A stretch of 64,000 nt of DNA. It comes from Streptomyces cupreus. GTDB lineage: Bacteria > Actinomycetota > Actinomycetes > Streptomycetales > Streptomycetaceae. Position 1 is the stretch's first letter; each line of letters begins with the position of its first letter. Positions 26,102-35,132 of this stretch are shown piece after piece. The notes below the pieces were generated by a model. It saw only the letters and a program-made list of their open reading frames with translations. It searched no databases and had not been told where the DNA came from. The stretch is taken from NCBI RefSeq assembly GCF_014257025.1, contig NZ_JACMSF010000001.1, positions 310,001 to 374,000 of the forward strand, read 5' to 3'. Position numbers and translations under genes: made by a program.

Positions 26102-27274
26102 TCAGCCCTCGGCCGCCGTGTCCGGACGTGCGTAGGTGCGGCCCTTCCAGGCCGCACCCCGCCCCCGGTAGTGCTGCACCGCGGAGTCGACCGTCATCAG
26201 CAGATACAAGAAGGCGGTGAACGGCAGCAGGGGAGCGAGCCACAGCGGCTGCCGGTAGTAGCGGAGCATCGGCACGTACGTCCCGGTCATCACCAGCCAC
26301 GCCAGCGCGCCGATGACCGCCGTCGCCGTGTCCCCGGCCGCCAGTCCCGCGAGCAGCGCCACGGGCGGCACCAGGTACACCAGCGCGAGCCCGGCGACCG
26401 TACCGACGAGCACCAGCGGGTTGTGGCACAGTTGCGCGTAGGCGCAGCGGGAGACCATCCGCCACAGGTCGTGCAGGCGGGGATACGGCCGCACGCTGTC
26501 CACCGCGTCGGCGAGTCCGAGCCAGATGTGCCCGCCGCCGCCCTTCACGGCCCGCGCGAGCGCCACGTCATCGATCACCGCGTGCCGGATGGCGTCCGGG
26601 ATCCGGGCCCGCTCGGCCGCGTCCGCCCGCAGCAGGACGCAGCCGCCCGCGGCGGCGGCCGTGCGTGTCCCCTTCTTACCGATCCGGCGGAAGGGATACA
26701 GCTGCGCGAAGAAGTAGACGAAGGCCGGCACCACGAGCCGCTCCCAGAGGCTCTCCACCCGCAGCCGGGCCATCTGCGAGACCGCGTCGAAACCGCCGGT
26801 GTCCGCCGCGGCGACGAGCTGTCTGAGGCTGTCGGGCGCGTGGGCGATGTCGGCGTCCGTCAGCAGCAGATATTCGGGGTCACGCGCGCGTGCCAAGCCG
26901 ATGCCGTGGCGCACGGCCCACAGCTTGCCGGTCCAGCCCGCGGGCGGTTCACCGGGGGAGTCCACGGTCAGCGGCAGCCCGCCGTGCCGCTCGGCGAGCT
27001 CCCGGGCCAGCTGCCCGGTGCCGTCGGAGCTGCCGTCGTCGACGAGGAAGATCTCGGCCCGTCCCGGATAGTCCTGGGCCAGCAGCGCGGGCAGGCTGTC
27101 GGGCAGGACCGCCGCCTCGTCGCGTGCCGGTACGACGACACACACGGACGGCCACGCGCGCGGTTCCCGCCGGGCCGGCAGCCGGACGTCCGTGCGCCAG
27201 AAGAAGCCCTGACAGAGCAGCAGCCACAGCCAGGCGGCGAGTGATCCGACGGCGATCCACACAAAGGCGCTCAC
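26102..27274 (-). CDS. Membrane-bound family 2 glycosyltransferase, HpnB-like
   Basis: The 390-residue protein has an N-terminal anchor (FVWIAVGSLAAWLWLLLCQG), the GT2 motifs VVPARDEAAVLPDSLPALL, IFLVDDGSSDGT and LLTDADIAHAPDSLRQLVAA, and the acceptor-loop acidic residue in VIDDVALARAVKGGG. Two or three C-terminal transmembrane helices follow. It resembles hopene-associated HpnB-type transferases, though no hopanoid gene is nearby. GTG at 27274 gives the best fit. The stop abuts the TerD stop (convergent). Confidence 0.83.
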   Translation of the reverse strand: MSAFVWIAVGSLAAWLWLLLCQGFFWRTDVRLPARREPRAWPSVCVVVPARDEAAVLPDSLPALLAQDYPGRAEIFLVDDGSSDGTGQLARELAERHGGLPLTVDSPGEPPAGWTGKLWAVRHGIGLARARDPEYLLLTDADIAHAPDSLRQLVAAADTGGFDAVSQMARLRVESLWERLVVPAFVYFFAQLYPFRRIGKKGTRTAAAAGGCVLLRADAAERARIPDAIRHAVIDDVALARAVKGGGGHIWLGLADAVDSVRPYPRLHDLWRMVSRCAYAQLCHNPLVLVGTVAGLALVYLVPPVALLAGLAAGDTATAVIGALAWLVMTGTYVPMLRYYRQPLWLAPLLPFTAFLYLLMTVDSAVQHYRGRGAAWKGRTYARPDTAAEG

Positions 27275-27331
27275 CCGCGCAGTCTGCCCCACGGGAGCGG
27301 CCCGCAAGGGGCCATCGTCTATCGTGGCCGG

Positions 27332-28117
27332 GTGAAGATCGCGCTGATGGACTCCGGAATCGGCTTGCTCGCGGCCACCGCCGCGGTACGACGGCTGCGG
27401 CCCGACGCAGATCTCGTCCTCTCCCTCGACCCGGACGGCATGCCCTGGGGACCGAGGATCCCCGAGGACCTCACCCGGCGAGCCGTCGCCGTCGCCGAGG
27501 CCGCCGCGGCGCACCGGCCCGACGCCCTGATCGTCGGCTGCAACACCGCGACCGTGCACGCCCTGCCCACCCTGCGCGCCCGCCTGGAACCGGCCATTCC
27601 GGTGATCGGGACGGTCCCCGCGATCAAGCCCGCCGCGGCCGGCGGCGGACCCGTCGCGATCTGGGCGACGCCCGCCACCACCGGCAGCGCCTATCAGCGG
27701 GGCCTCATCGAGGACTTCGCCGACGGTGTGACGGTCACCGAGGTGCCCTGTTTTGGGCTCGCCGAGGCCGTGGAGTACGCGGACGAGGACGCCATCACCG
27801 CCGCCGTCGCCGCGGCCGCCGCCCTGACCCCCGACGACGTGACGACCGTCGTCCTCGGCTGCACCCACTACGAGCTGGTCGCCGAGCGCATCCGCGCCGC
27901 CGTGCAGCGCCCCGACCGCCCGCCCCTCGTCCTGCTCGGCTCCGCCGAGGCCGTCGCCGCGCAGGCGCTGCGCCGGATCGGCGCGCACCCCGCGCCCGAG
28001 GCCGACGTCACCGGCACCGTCACGGTGCTGCTGAGCGGACGCGAGGGCACCCTGCCCGAGCCCGCCCTGGCCTACGAAGAAGGGCAGCTGCTCCAGGCGG
28101 TCACCCCGGCCAGGTGA
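27332..28117 (+). CDS. Aspartate/glutamate racemase-family protein
   Basis: The 261-residue protein follows the MurI-like pattern: IALMDSGIGLLAATAAVRRL at the start, the first catalytic cysteine in LIVGCNTATVHALPTLR, and the second in TVVLGCTHYELVAERIRAA. These two-cysteine racemases act without cofactor. The asymmetry from canonical glutamate racemase (short N-terminal DSGxG block) leaves the substrate open. GTG at 27332 is the start. It is divergent from the glycosyltransferase. Confidence 0.83.
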   Translation: MKIALMDSGIGLLAATAAVRRLRPDADLVLSLDPDGMPWGPRIPEDLTRRAVAVAEAAAAHRPDALIVGCNTATVHALPTLRARLEPAIPVIGTVPAIKPAAAGGGPVAIWATPATTGSAYQRGLIEDFADGVTVTEVPCFGLAEAVEYADEDAITAAVAAAAALTPDDVTTVVLGCTHYELVAERIRAAVQRPDRPPLVLLGSAEAVAAQALRRIGAHPAPEADVTGTVTVLLSGREGTLPEPALAYEEGQLLQAVTPAR

Positions 28118-28194
28118 CCCGGGGACGCCCGCGCGGACCAGTCACCCTGCGCAACGAGGTACCCGCGCAGCGAAACCTGAGTAACCTCAATGCC

Positions 28195-28740
28195 ATGAGG
28201 GAGCACTCCCAGGGCGAGCACGCGCCGCACCCCGATGTCTGGACCGGCCGCGCCACCAACCGTGTCCAGTGGCTGCTGGCGCTGGTCGGTGCCGCCTGCA
28301 TGGCGCTCGGCATCGAGCTGGCGGTCGACTCGGCCTGGACCTCCGGCGCCGCCCCGCTCGCGATGGCCGTGGTCGGCTGTATCGCGGCGGGCCTGCTGGT
28401 GCTCTTCGGCACCCTGGCGTTCGTGCATGTCGCCCTGAAGGTCGACAAGGAGTCCCTCGAAGTGCGCTGCGGCCACATGGGTGTGCCGCGCCGCCGTATC
28501 CCGCTGTCGCATGTCGCGGGCGCCGACTTCGCCCCGCTCGTCACCCCGCGCCACTGGGGCGGCTGGGGCTACCGCTGGCGGCCCGAGAAGGGCACCGCGG
28601 TCGTCGTACGGCGTGGTGAGGGCGTGGTGCTGCGGCTGTGGGACGGGCATACGTTCACGATCACCGTGGACGACGCCGAGGCCGCGGTACGGGTCATCAG
28701 GGACCGGCTGCGCGCGGGGACCCCCGGCACCGCGCACTGA
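28195..28740 (+). CDS. Membrane protein with two helices and a PH-like tail
   Basis: The 181-residue protein has two transmembrane helices (WLLALVGAACMALGIELAVD and a second segment around AVVGCIAAGLLVLFGTLAFV) followed by a cytoplasmic segment with LKVDKESLEVRCGHMGVPRR and GTAVVVRRGEGVVLRLWDGH, the strand pattern of a bacterial PH-like domain. Function is unknown. Its stop lies 3 bp from the stop of the convergent membrane-protein gene. Confidence 0.7.
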   Translation: MREHSQGEHAPHPDVWTGRATNRVQWLLALVGAACMALGIELAVDSAWTSGAAPLAMAVVGCIAAGLLVLFGTLAFVHVALKVDKESLEVRCGHMGVPRRRIPLSHVAGADFAPLVTPRHWGGWGYRWRPEKGTAVVVRRGEGVVLRLWDGHTFTITVDDAEAAVRVIRDRLRAGTPGTAH

Positions 28741-28742
28741 CC

Positions 28743-29813
28743 TCATGCCGCCCGGTGCGGGCGAGCCTCCAGGAGGACCGCGGCGGCCGGCGTTTCGGGT
28801 ATCGGGCGGGCCGTGGCCAGCCCGGCCAGCAGTCCCGCGCCCACGGACACCGTGGTGAAGCTGAGCGCGTTGCCGACGGCGGCGATCGCCGCGAGACCCG
28901 TCAGGGCCGCACCGGCGGTGAGCACGACCGGTGTCGGGCGTGGCGCGCGCCAGAGCGCGAACAGCACCCAGCAGAAGGCCGCCGCCAGCAGCACCACCCC
29001 GACGACTCCCTGCTCGGCCGCCTGCTGCAAGGGCGCCGAGTGCGGTTTGCCGTCGGAGAGCAGGGTGCTGGTCGCCGTCGTGCTGAGCTCGCCGAAGCGG
29101 CCCGGGCCCACGCCCAGGGCGGCGTCATTTTGCGCCAGGTCCAAGGCGTCGTGCCACAGGTCCAGACGGTGCCCGGTCAGCTGGCCCTCCAGTGACGCCG
29201 CGAGCCCGTCCGGCACCGCACTTCCGGCGACCGCCCAGGTCACACCGGTCACCAGGGCGGTGGTCAGGGCCAGTCCGGCGATGCCCAGGCCGCGGTGGTG
29301 CATACGGCCGGCGGCGAGGGAGCACAGCAGCACCGCGGAACAGACCACGAAGCCGGTGGTGGAGCCGAGGGCGGCCGCGGTCACCGCGATCCCGGCGGCC
29401 AGCAGGCGCAGGGTGAGCCGAAGGGCGGGCGCGGTGGCGGCCCACGCGGCGCAGCAGGCGGCGCCCGCGGAGAGGGTGAGGAGGGCGGCCGTGGCCCCGG
29501 CTTGGCCGAGCGGCGGGACGATATCGGGGTCCGGGCCGAGATGGGGGAGGGTGACCGTCAGAGCCACTCCGGCCAGCGCCGCCGCGCAGGGCGCGAGGAC
29601 CGGCAGCAGCGCTCCGCCGATCCGGCCCGCCGCGTAACCCGCGGCGACGGCGAGGATCGCGAGCAGCACTCCCTCGGGTCGGCCGTCCTGCACGGTGGCC
29701 GTGACCAGGGACCAGGTGGCGCAGGCGCCGAGCACGACGACGCCCGCCGCGTCAGAAACGTTTCGTCTTTCGCCGATTTCTCTGGCGCCCTCAGAACCGG
29801 CCGTAGACGTCAT
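28743..29813 (-). CDS. Polytopic membrane protein, O-antigen ligase-like tail
   Basis: About 356 residues with some nine to ten hydrophobic helices. Between helices the segment HRLDLWHDALDLAQNDAALG then VGPGRFGELSTT recalls the conserved periplasmic loop of the O-antigen ligase/polymerase (Wzy/WaaL) family, so a glycan-transfer role is possible. The N-terminal leader is polar (residues 1-22). Start ATG at 29813; an upstream M at 29828 is less likely. It has no nearby polysaccharide genes. Confidence 0.65.
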   Translation of the reverse strand: MTSTAGSEGAREIGERRNVSDAAGVVVLGACATWSLVTATVQDGRPEGVLLAILAVAAGYAAGRIGGALLPVLAPCAAALAGVALTVTLPHLGPDPDIVPPLGQAGATAALLTLSAGAACCAAWAATAPALRLTLRLLAAGIAVTAAALGSTTGFVVCSAVLLCSLAAGRMHHRGLGIAGLALTTALVTGVTWAVAGSAVPDGLAASLEGQLTGHRLDLWHDALDLAQNDAALGVGPGRFGELSTTATSTLLSDGKPHSAPLQQAAEQGVVGVVLLAAAFCWVLFALWRAPRPTPVVLTAGAALTGLAAIAAVGNALSFTTVSVGAGLLAGLATARPIPETPAAAVLLEARPHRAA

Positions 29814-30035
29814 CCCCGTGGCACCCACCCCGACCCGCTACCCGGCCGCCCCCCGAACCATGACGAAACCTTCCGCCATGGCCCTGACCGGCTCCTACGA
29901 CACTTGCTCCGGCACACCGTAACGGCTGATGGACGATTTGTGGACGTCTTGGGCAGGAGCGATGCAGCACACAGGGCGCCACTGCCCCAAGGACCGCGCT
30001 GTCGGGGCCAAGGTCAACCGCCGTACACTCCCACA

Positions 30036-31643
30036 GTGACCGTCACCGCAACCTCCGTGGACGAGTCGGACCAGGTAGAGCCGCTCGCGCCCGCCCCGCG
30101 CCGGGTGTGGCTCGCGCGCCTGCTCCCGGCTCTCACCGCGGCGCTCTCCGGAGTGCTGCTCTACGTCAGCTTCCCGCCGCGCACCCTGTGGTGGCTGGCC
30201 CTACCGGCCTTCGCCGGCTTCGGCTGGGTGCTGCGCGACCGCAGTTGGAAGGCGGGCCTCGGTCTCGGTTACCTGTTCGGCCTGGGCTTCCTGCTGCCGC
30301 TGCTGGTGTGGACGGGCGTGGAGGTCGGTCCCGGTCCATGGATCGCGTTGGTCGTCATCGAGGCGGTCTTCGTCGCGCTGGTCGGCGCGGGCGTCGCCGC
30401 GGTGTCCCGGCTGCCGGGCCGGCCCGTCTGGGCCGCGGCGCTGTGGATCGCGGGAGAGGCGGCACGCGCGCGTGCGCCGTTCAGCGGATTCCCCTGGGGC
30501 AAGATCGCCTTCGGCCAGGCCGACGGTGTCTTCCTGCCGCTCGTCGCGGCGGGCGGCACCCCGGTGCTCGGCTTCGCGGTCGTGCTGTGCGGCTTCGGCC
30601 TGTACGAGGTGATCCGGCTCGCCGTGGACCTGCGGCGCACCCGAGCTGTCCAGCGGTCCGCCGCGGCCGTGGCGCTGCTGAGTGTCGCCGTCCCCGTCGC
30701 CGGGGCGCTGGCCGCCCGGCCGCTGGTCAGCGACAAGGCCGAGAACGGCACGGTGACCGTGGCGGTCATCCAGGGCAATGTGCCGCGCGCGGGACTGGAC
30801 TTCAACTCCCAGCGCCGGGCCGTGCTCGACTACCACGCGCGGGAGACCGAGCGGCTCGCCGCCGAGGTCAAGGCGGGCAAGGTCGCCAGGCCCGACTTCG
30901 TGCTGTGGCCGGAGAACTCCTCCGACATCGACCCCTTCGCCAACGCCGACGCGCGCACGGTCATCGATTCGGCGGCCAAGGCCATCGGGGCGCCGATCTC
31001 GGTCGGCGGAGTCGTGGAACGGGACGGCAGGCTGCTCAACGAGCAGATCCTGTGGGACCCGGTCAAGGGCCCGCTCCAGACCTACGACAAGCGGCAGATC
31101 CAGCCGTTCGGCGAGTATCTGCCGTTGCGGTCGATGATCGGGGCGATCAACTCCGAGTGGACGTCGATGGTCCGCCAGGACTTCAGCCGGGGCAGCACGC
31201 CGGGTGTGTTCAGCATCGGCGGCACCAAGGTGGGCCTCGCCACCTGCTACGAGGCCGCGTTCGACTGGGCGGTGCGCGACACCGTCACCGACGGCGCGCA
31301 GATGATCTCGGTGCCGAGCAACAACGCCACCTTCGACCGCAGCGAGATGACGTACCAGCAGCTCGCCATGTCCCGAGTGCGGGCCGTCGAGCACAGCCGG
31401 ACCGTCACCGTCCCGGTCACCAGCGGGGTCAGCGCGATCATCATGCCGGACGGGACGATCACCCAGAAGACCGGCATGTTCGTCGCCGACTCGCTGGTGC
31501 AGGAGGTGCCGCTGCGCTCCTCCGAGACGCCCGCCACGAAGCTCGGCATCCTGCCGGAGATCGCCCTGGTGCTCATCGCCGCAGGCGGACTCGGCTGGGC
31601 GATCGGCGCCGGGGTGCGCGGGCGACGCGCCGGTGACGTGTAG
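30036..31643 (+). CDS. lnt: Apolipoprotein N-acyltransferase
   Basis: The 535-residue protein has an N-terminal set of about six to seven membrane helices and a nitrilase-like catalytic domain. The Glu-Lys-Cys triad is visible: Glu in FVLWPENSSDID, Lys in TYDKRQIQPFGEYLPLR, Cys in LATCYEAAFDWA. It N-acylates the cysteine of lipoproteins at the membrane, as described for actinobacterial Lnt. GTG at 30036 is the only start compatible with the frame. A final helix follows near the C-terminus. The binding proteins in this window with lipobox cysteines would be substrates. Confidence 0.9.
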   Translation: MTVTATSVDESDQVEPLAPAPRRVWLARLLPALTAALSGVLLYVSFPPRTLWWLALPAFAGFGWVLRDRSWKAGLGLGYLFGLGFLLPLLVWTGVEVGPGPWIALVVIEAVFVALVGAGVAAVSRLPGRPVWAAALWIAGEAARARAPFSGFPWGKIAFGQADGVFLPLVAAGGTPVLGFAVVLCGFGLYEVIRLAVDLRRTRAVQRSAAAVALLSVAVPVAGALAARPLVSDKAENGTVTVAVIQGNVPRAGLDFNSQRRAVLDYHARETERLAAEVKAGKVARPDFVLWPENSSDIDPFANADARTVIDSAAKAIGAPISVGGVVERDGRLLNEQILWDPVKGPLQTYDKRQIQPFGEYLPLRSMIGAINSEWTSMVRQDFSRGSTPGVFSIGGTKVGLATCYEAAFDWAVRDTVTDGAQMISVPSNNATFDRSEMTYQQLAMSRVRAVEHSRTVTVPVTSGVSAIIMPDGTITQKTGMFVADSLVQEVPLRSSETPATKLGILPEIALVLIAAGGLGWAIGAGVRGRRAGDV

Positions 31644-31711
31644 CCGTACGCCTGCCGTACTCCCGCGGGAAGCCCCGCAGGTGACAAGGGCGGCCCGTTA
31701 GGGTCATGGCC

Positions 31712-32191
31712 ATGGCCACTCCTGACTTCATCCGTACGATCCGGGCCGCCGCCGGGAACCAGCTGCTCTGGATGCCCGGCGTCAGCGCCGTCGTCTTCGA
31801 CGACGAGGGCAGAGTTCTGCTCGGGCAGCGCGCCGACAACCACAAATGGGCGGTGATCTCCGGTATCCCGGATCCCGGCGAGCAGCCCGCGGCCTGCGCC
31901 GTACGGGAGGTGTACGAGGAGACGGGCGTGCACTGCGTGCCCGAGCGGATCGTGCTGGTGAAGTCCGGGAAGGAAGTCACCTTCGACAACGGCGACATCT
32001 GCCAGTTCATGGACGTCTGCATCCGCTGCCGGGCGGTCGGCGGCGAGGCCCGCGTCAACGACGACGAGTCGATAGAGGTCGGCTGGTTCGAGGTGGACGC
32101 CCTGCCCCCGCTGAGCGAGTACCAGCTGTTTCGGATCAAACAGGCGCTGTCCGACGAACCCACATGGTTCGAACCCATGACCAGCGACTGA
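31712..32191 (+). CDS. Nudix hydrolase
   Basis: The 159-residue protein has a perfect Nudix box, GxxxxxE-x7-REVYEETGV, beginning at GIPDPGE. The surrounding beta-grasp fits family members that hydrolyse nucleoside diphosphate derivatives. The second of two close ATGs (31712, rather than 31706) fits relatives best. It follows lnt by about 70 bp but a separate promoter is likely. Substrate unknown. Confidence 0.86.
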   Translation: MATPDFIRTIRAAAGNQLLWMPGVSAVVFDDEGRVLLGQRADNHKWAVISGIPDPGEQPAACAVREVYEETGVHCVPERIVLVKSGKEVTFDNGDICQFMDVCIRCRAVGGEARVNDDESIEVGWFEVDALPPLSEYQLFRIKQALSDEPTWFEPMTSD

Positions 32192-32245
32192 AGTATGGGC
32201 TGTGACCACATGGGGCGGGATGGGAGCGCTGCCTAGGGTCGGGGC

Positions 32246-33046
32246 ATGACCCCGTCCAACGCCCTCTCGGCGCCCCCCGCCCCCTCGCTCGACCTCGGCG
32301 GTCGCACCGCCCTTGTCACCGGCGCCGCCGGAGGCATCGGCCGCGCCTGCGCGCTGCGGCTCGCGGCCGCCGGGGCCAAGGTCAGAGCGGTCGACCGGGA
32401 CGCCGCGGGCCTGGAGGCGCTCGCCGAGCAGTGCCGAGGCCTCGCGGGCACCGTCGAGCCGCACCCCCTCGACCTCACCGACCTGGACGCCGCGGAACTC
32501 GCCGCGGCCGGCACCGATGTCCTCGTCAACAACGCCGGACTGCAACTGGTGCGGCCCCTGGAGGAGTTCCCGCCCGAGGTCTTCCACACGGTGCTCACCG
32601 TGATGCTGGAGGCGCCGTTCCGGCTCATCCGCGGCGCCCTGCCCCATATGTACGGCCAAGGGTGGGGCCGTATCGTCAACGTCTCCTCGGTGCACGGGCT
32701 GCGCGCCTCCGCCTACAAGGCGGCCTACGTGTCCGCCAAGCACGGTCTGGAGGGACTCTCCAAGACCGCCGCCCTGGAGGGCGCCCCCCATGGCGTCACC
32801 TCGAACTGTGTGTGCCCCTCCTATGTGCGCACCCCCCTGGTCGAGAAGCAGATCGCCGACCAGGCCCGGGCGCACGGGATCCCCGAGGAGCGCGTCCTGA
32901 CCGACGTCATGCTCCAGGACAGCGCGCTCAAGCGGCTCATCGAACCGGACGAGGTCGCCGAGGCGGTGGCGTATCTGTGCAGTCCGCAGGCCTCCTTCGT
33001 GACCGGTACGTCGCTCGTCCTCGACGGTGGCTGGACGGCGCACTGA
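32246..33046 (+). CDS. 3-hydroxybutyrate dehydrogenase-type short-chain dehydrogenase
   Basis: The 266-residue SDR has the cofactor motif VTGAAGGIGRA, VLVNNAG, the catalytic Ser in IVNVSSVHG, and YVSAKHGLEGLSK (Tyr and Lys). The terminal helix and GTSLVLDGGW are typical of the D-beta-hydroxybutyrate dehydrogenase subgroup, as are LQLVRPLEEFP and NCVCPSYVRTPLV. It would interconvert 3-hydroxybutyrate and acetoacetate with NAD. The PucR-type regulator starts 68 bp downstream, and a metabolite/proton symporter lies beyond, suggesting hydroxybutyrate or related acid uptake and use. Confidence 0.85.
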   Translation: MTPSNALSAPPAPSLDLGGRTALVTGAAGGIGRACALRLAAAGAKVRAVDRDAAGLEALAEQCRGLAGTVEPHPLDLTDLDAAELAAAGTDVLVNNAGLQLVRPLEEFPPEVFHTVLTVMLEAPFRLIRGALPHMYGQGWGRIVNVSSVHGLRASAYKAAYVSAKHGLEGLSKTAALEGAPHGVTSNCVCPSYVRTPLVEKQIADQARAHGIPEERVLTDVMLQDSALKRLIEPDEVAEAVAYLCSPQASFVTGTSLVLDGGWTAH

Positions 33047-33114
33047 GCGCTCGCGCGCCCCGGGTTGTCCACAGGGGCTGACCCGGTGGCGGTGTGATGA
33101 GGAATCCTGTGAGC

Positions 33115-35037
33115 ATGTCCCGCGATCACGTGCAGTCCGCAGAGCGCTCCGCCGGCCCTTCGCCGGACGGCGGTGCCGAGGCGCCGTTCCTCGAACTGCT
33201 GGCCCGAGGCGCCTCGGCCGACGCCTACGAGCAGCCGGTGCTGCTCGCCCGCGCCGAGGGACAGCCCGCCGAGCGGATAGCCGCGCTGGAAGCGGCGAAG
33301 CTGCTCGCCCTGCGCGTCCGTTCCGAGCTGGAGGGACGGCGCCGACGCGAGGCCGAGCTGTCCGCCCTCTTCGAGACCGCCCACGATCTCGCGGGCCTCC
33401 GGGACCTGGACGCCGTACTCCAGGCGATCGTGCAGCGCGCCCGGTCACTGCTCGGCACCGATGTCGCCTACCTCAGCCTCAACGACCCCAAGCGCGGCGA
33501 CACCTATATGCGGGTGACCGAGGGCTCGGTCGCCGCCCGCTTCCAGCAACTGCGCCTCGGCATGGGGGAGGGACTCGGCGGTCTCGTCGCCCAGACGGCG
33601 CGCCCCTACGTCACGGACGACTACTTCCAGGACGACCGGTTCCGGCACACCCTCAGCATCGACGCCGGGGTGCGGGACGAGGGCCTGGTGGCGATCTGCG
33701 GGGTGCCGCTGATGCTCGGGCACCACGTCATCGGCGTGCTGTTCGCGGCGGACCGGCGGGCCCGGGTCTTCGAACGGGAGCAGATCGCGCTGCTGGGCTC
33801 CTTCGCCGCCCTGGCCGCCGCCGCCATCGACACCGCAAACCTGCTCACCGAGACCCGCTCTGCCCTCGCCGACCTGGAGCGCGCCAACGAGATCATCCGG
33901 GACCGCAGCGGCGTCATCGAGCGGGCCTCCGACGTGCACGACCGGCTCGCCGAACTCGTACTGCGCGGCGGCGGGGTGCACGACGTGGCCGCTGCCGTCT
34001 CCGAAGTCCTCGACGGCACCGTCGAGTTCACCGAGAGCGCCCCCGCCCGCGCGCTGGAGACCTCCCGCGCCGAAGGACACGCCGTACGGCACCAGGACGA
34101 CTGGATCGCGGCCGTGGCCGCGGGTGGTGAACTCCTCGGCGCGCTCGTGCTGCGCGGCCACCCCGGACTCGACCCCGTCGACCAGCGCACACTGGAGCGT
34201 GCCGCCATGGTCACCTCGCTGCTGCTGCTCGCCAGGCGCTCCGCCGCCGAGGCCGAACAGCGGGTCCGCGGTGAGCTGTTGGACGACCTGCTGGACGGCC
34301 GCGACCGCGACCCGCGCCTGCTGCGCGAGCGCGCCGCCCGGCTCGACGCCGACCTCGACGCCACCCATGTCGTGCTCGCCGCCCGCCTCGACGGCCCCGC
34401 CGCCGACGCCGACCAGGAGGCCGCCGCCCGCCGCCGCCTGTGGTCCGCCGCCTCGCATCTCGCCGCCACCCGGCACGGCCTGGCCGCGGCCCGGGACGGC
34501 GGCACCGTCCTGCTGCTGCCCCTGGAACGGGGCGACACCGCCACCGACCTGGCCCGCCGCACCGCCCACCAACTGGGCACCGCCGTCCAGGAGACGGTCA
34601 CCGTCGGCGCCTCCGCCCCCGTGGAGGACCTCGCCACCTACCCCGACGCCGTGGCCGCCGCCTACGAGGAGGGCCGCCGCTGCCTAGACGCCCTCAGGCT
34701 GCTCGGCCGCCGCGGAGACGGCGCCGCCGCCGAGGACTTCGGCTTCGTCGGTCTGCTGCTGGCCGGCGACCGGGACATCACCGGCTTCGTGGAGCGCACC
34801 ATCGGCCAGGTCGTGGCCTACGACGAACGCCGCGGCACCGACCTGGTCCGCACCCTCGACGCCTACTTCGCCAGCGGGATGAGCCCCGCCCGCACCAAGG
34901 ACGACCTGCACGTCCATGTGAACACCGTCGCCCAGCGCCTGGAACGCGTCGGCCGCCTCCTCGGCGACGACTGGCAGAGCCCGGCCCGCGCCCTGGAGAT
35001 CCAGCTGGCGCTGCGGCTGCACCGGCTGACGGGCTGA
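33115..35037 (+). CDS. PucR/CdaR-type regulator with GAF domain
   Basis: About 640 residues: an N-terminal helical part, a GAF domain (LDAVLQAIVQRARSLLGTDV to AAAIDTANLL), a central region resembling a GGDEF-like fold of the CdaR family, and a C-terminal PucR helix-turn-helix (LVRTLDAYFASGMSPARTKD, LHVHVNTVAQRLERVGRLLG). It likely senses a metabolite and activates the neighbouring dehydrogenase and transporter genes. Starts at GTG 33109 or ATG 33115 are both possible after GAGGAA; ATG is used. A strong terminator follows 27 bp after the stop. Confidence 0.85.
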   Translation: MSRDHVQSAERSAGPSPDGGAEAPFLELLARGASADAYEQPVLLARAEGQPAERIAALEAAKLLALRVRSELEGRRRREAELSALFETAHDLAGLRDLDAVLQAIVQRARSLLGTDVAYLSLNDPKRGDTYMRVTEGSVAARFQQLRLGMGEGLGGLVAQTARPYVTDDYFQDDRFRHTLSIDAGVRDEGLVAICGVPLMLGHHVIGVLFAADRRARVFEREQIALLGSFAALAAAAIDTANLLTETRSALADLERANEIIRDRSGVIERASDVHDRLAELVLRGGGVHDVAAAVSEVLDGTVEFTESAPARALETSRAEGHAVRHQDDWIAAVAAGGELLGALVLRGHPGLDPVDQRTLERAAMVTSLLLLARRSAAEAEQRVRGELLDDLLDGRDRDPRLLRERAARLDADLDATHVVLAARLDGPAADADQEAAARRRLWSAASHLAATRHGLAAARDGGTVLLLPLERGDTATDLARRTAHQLGTAVQETVTVGASAPVEDLATYPDAVAAAYEEGRRCLDALRLLGRRGDGAAAEDFGFVGLLLAGDRDITGFVERTIGQVVAYDERRGTDLVRTLDAYFASGMSPARTKDDLHVHVNTVAQRLERVGRLLGDDWQSPARALEIQLALRLHRLTG

Positions 35038-35063
35038 CCGGTTCGGCTTCCGACGCGCCCTGA

Positions 35064-35114
35064 GGACACGGAGGCGGGCGCCGCCTGCTCGGGGGCAGGC
35101 GGCGCCCGGTGTCC
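35064..35114. terminator. Bidirectional hairpin terminator
   Basis: A perfect 13-bp stem (GGGCGCCGCCTGC at 35076-35088 with its complement at 35095-35107) and a 6-base loop are enclosed by GGACAC at 35064-35069 and GTGTCC at 35109-35114. It sits between the convergent PucR and MFS genes. As is common in Streptomyces there is no U-tract. Expected to stop transcription from both sides. Confidence 0.85.
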
Positions 35115-35132
35115 ACGGCGACTTTGGCGGCC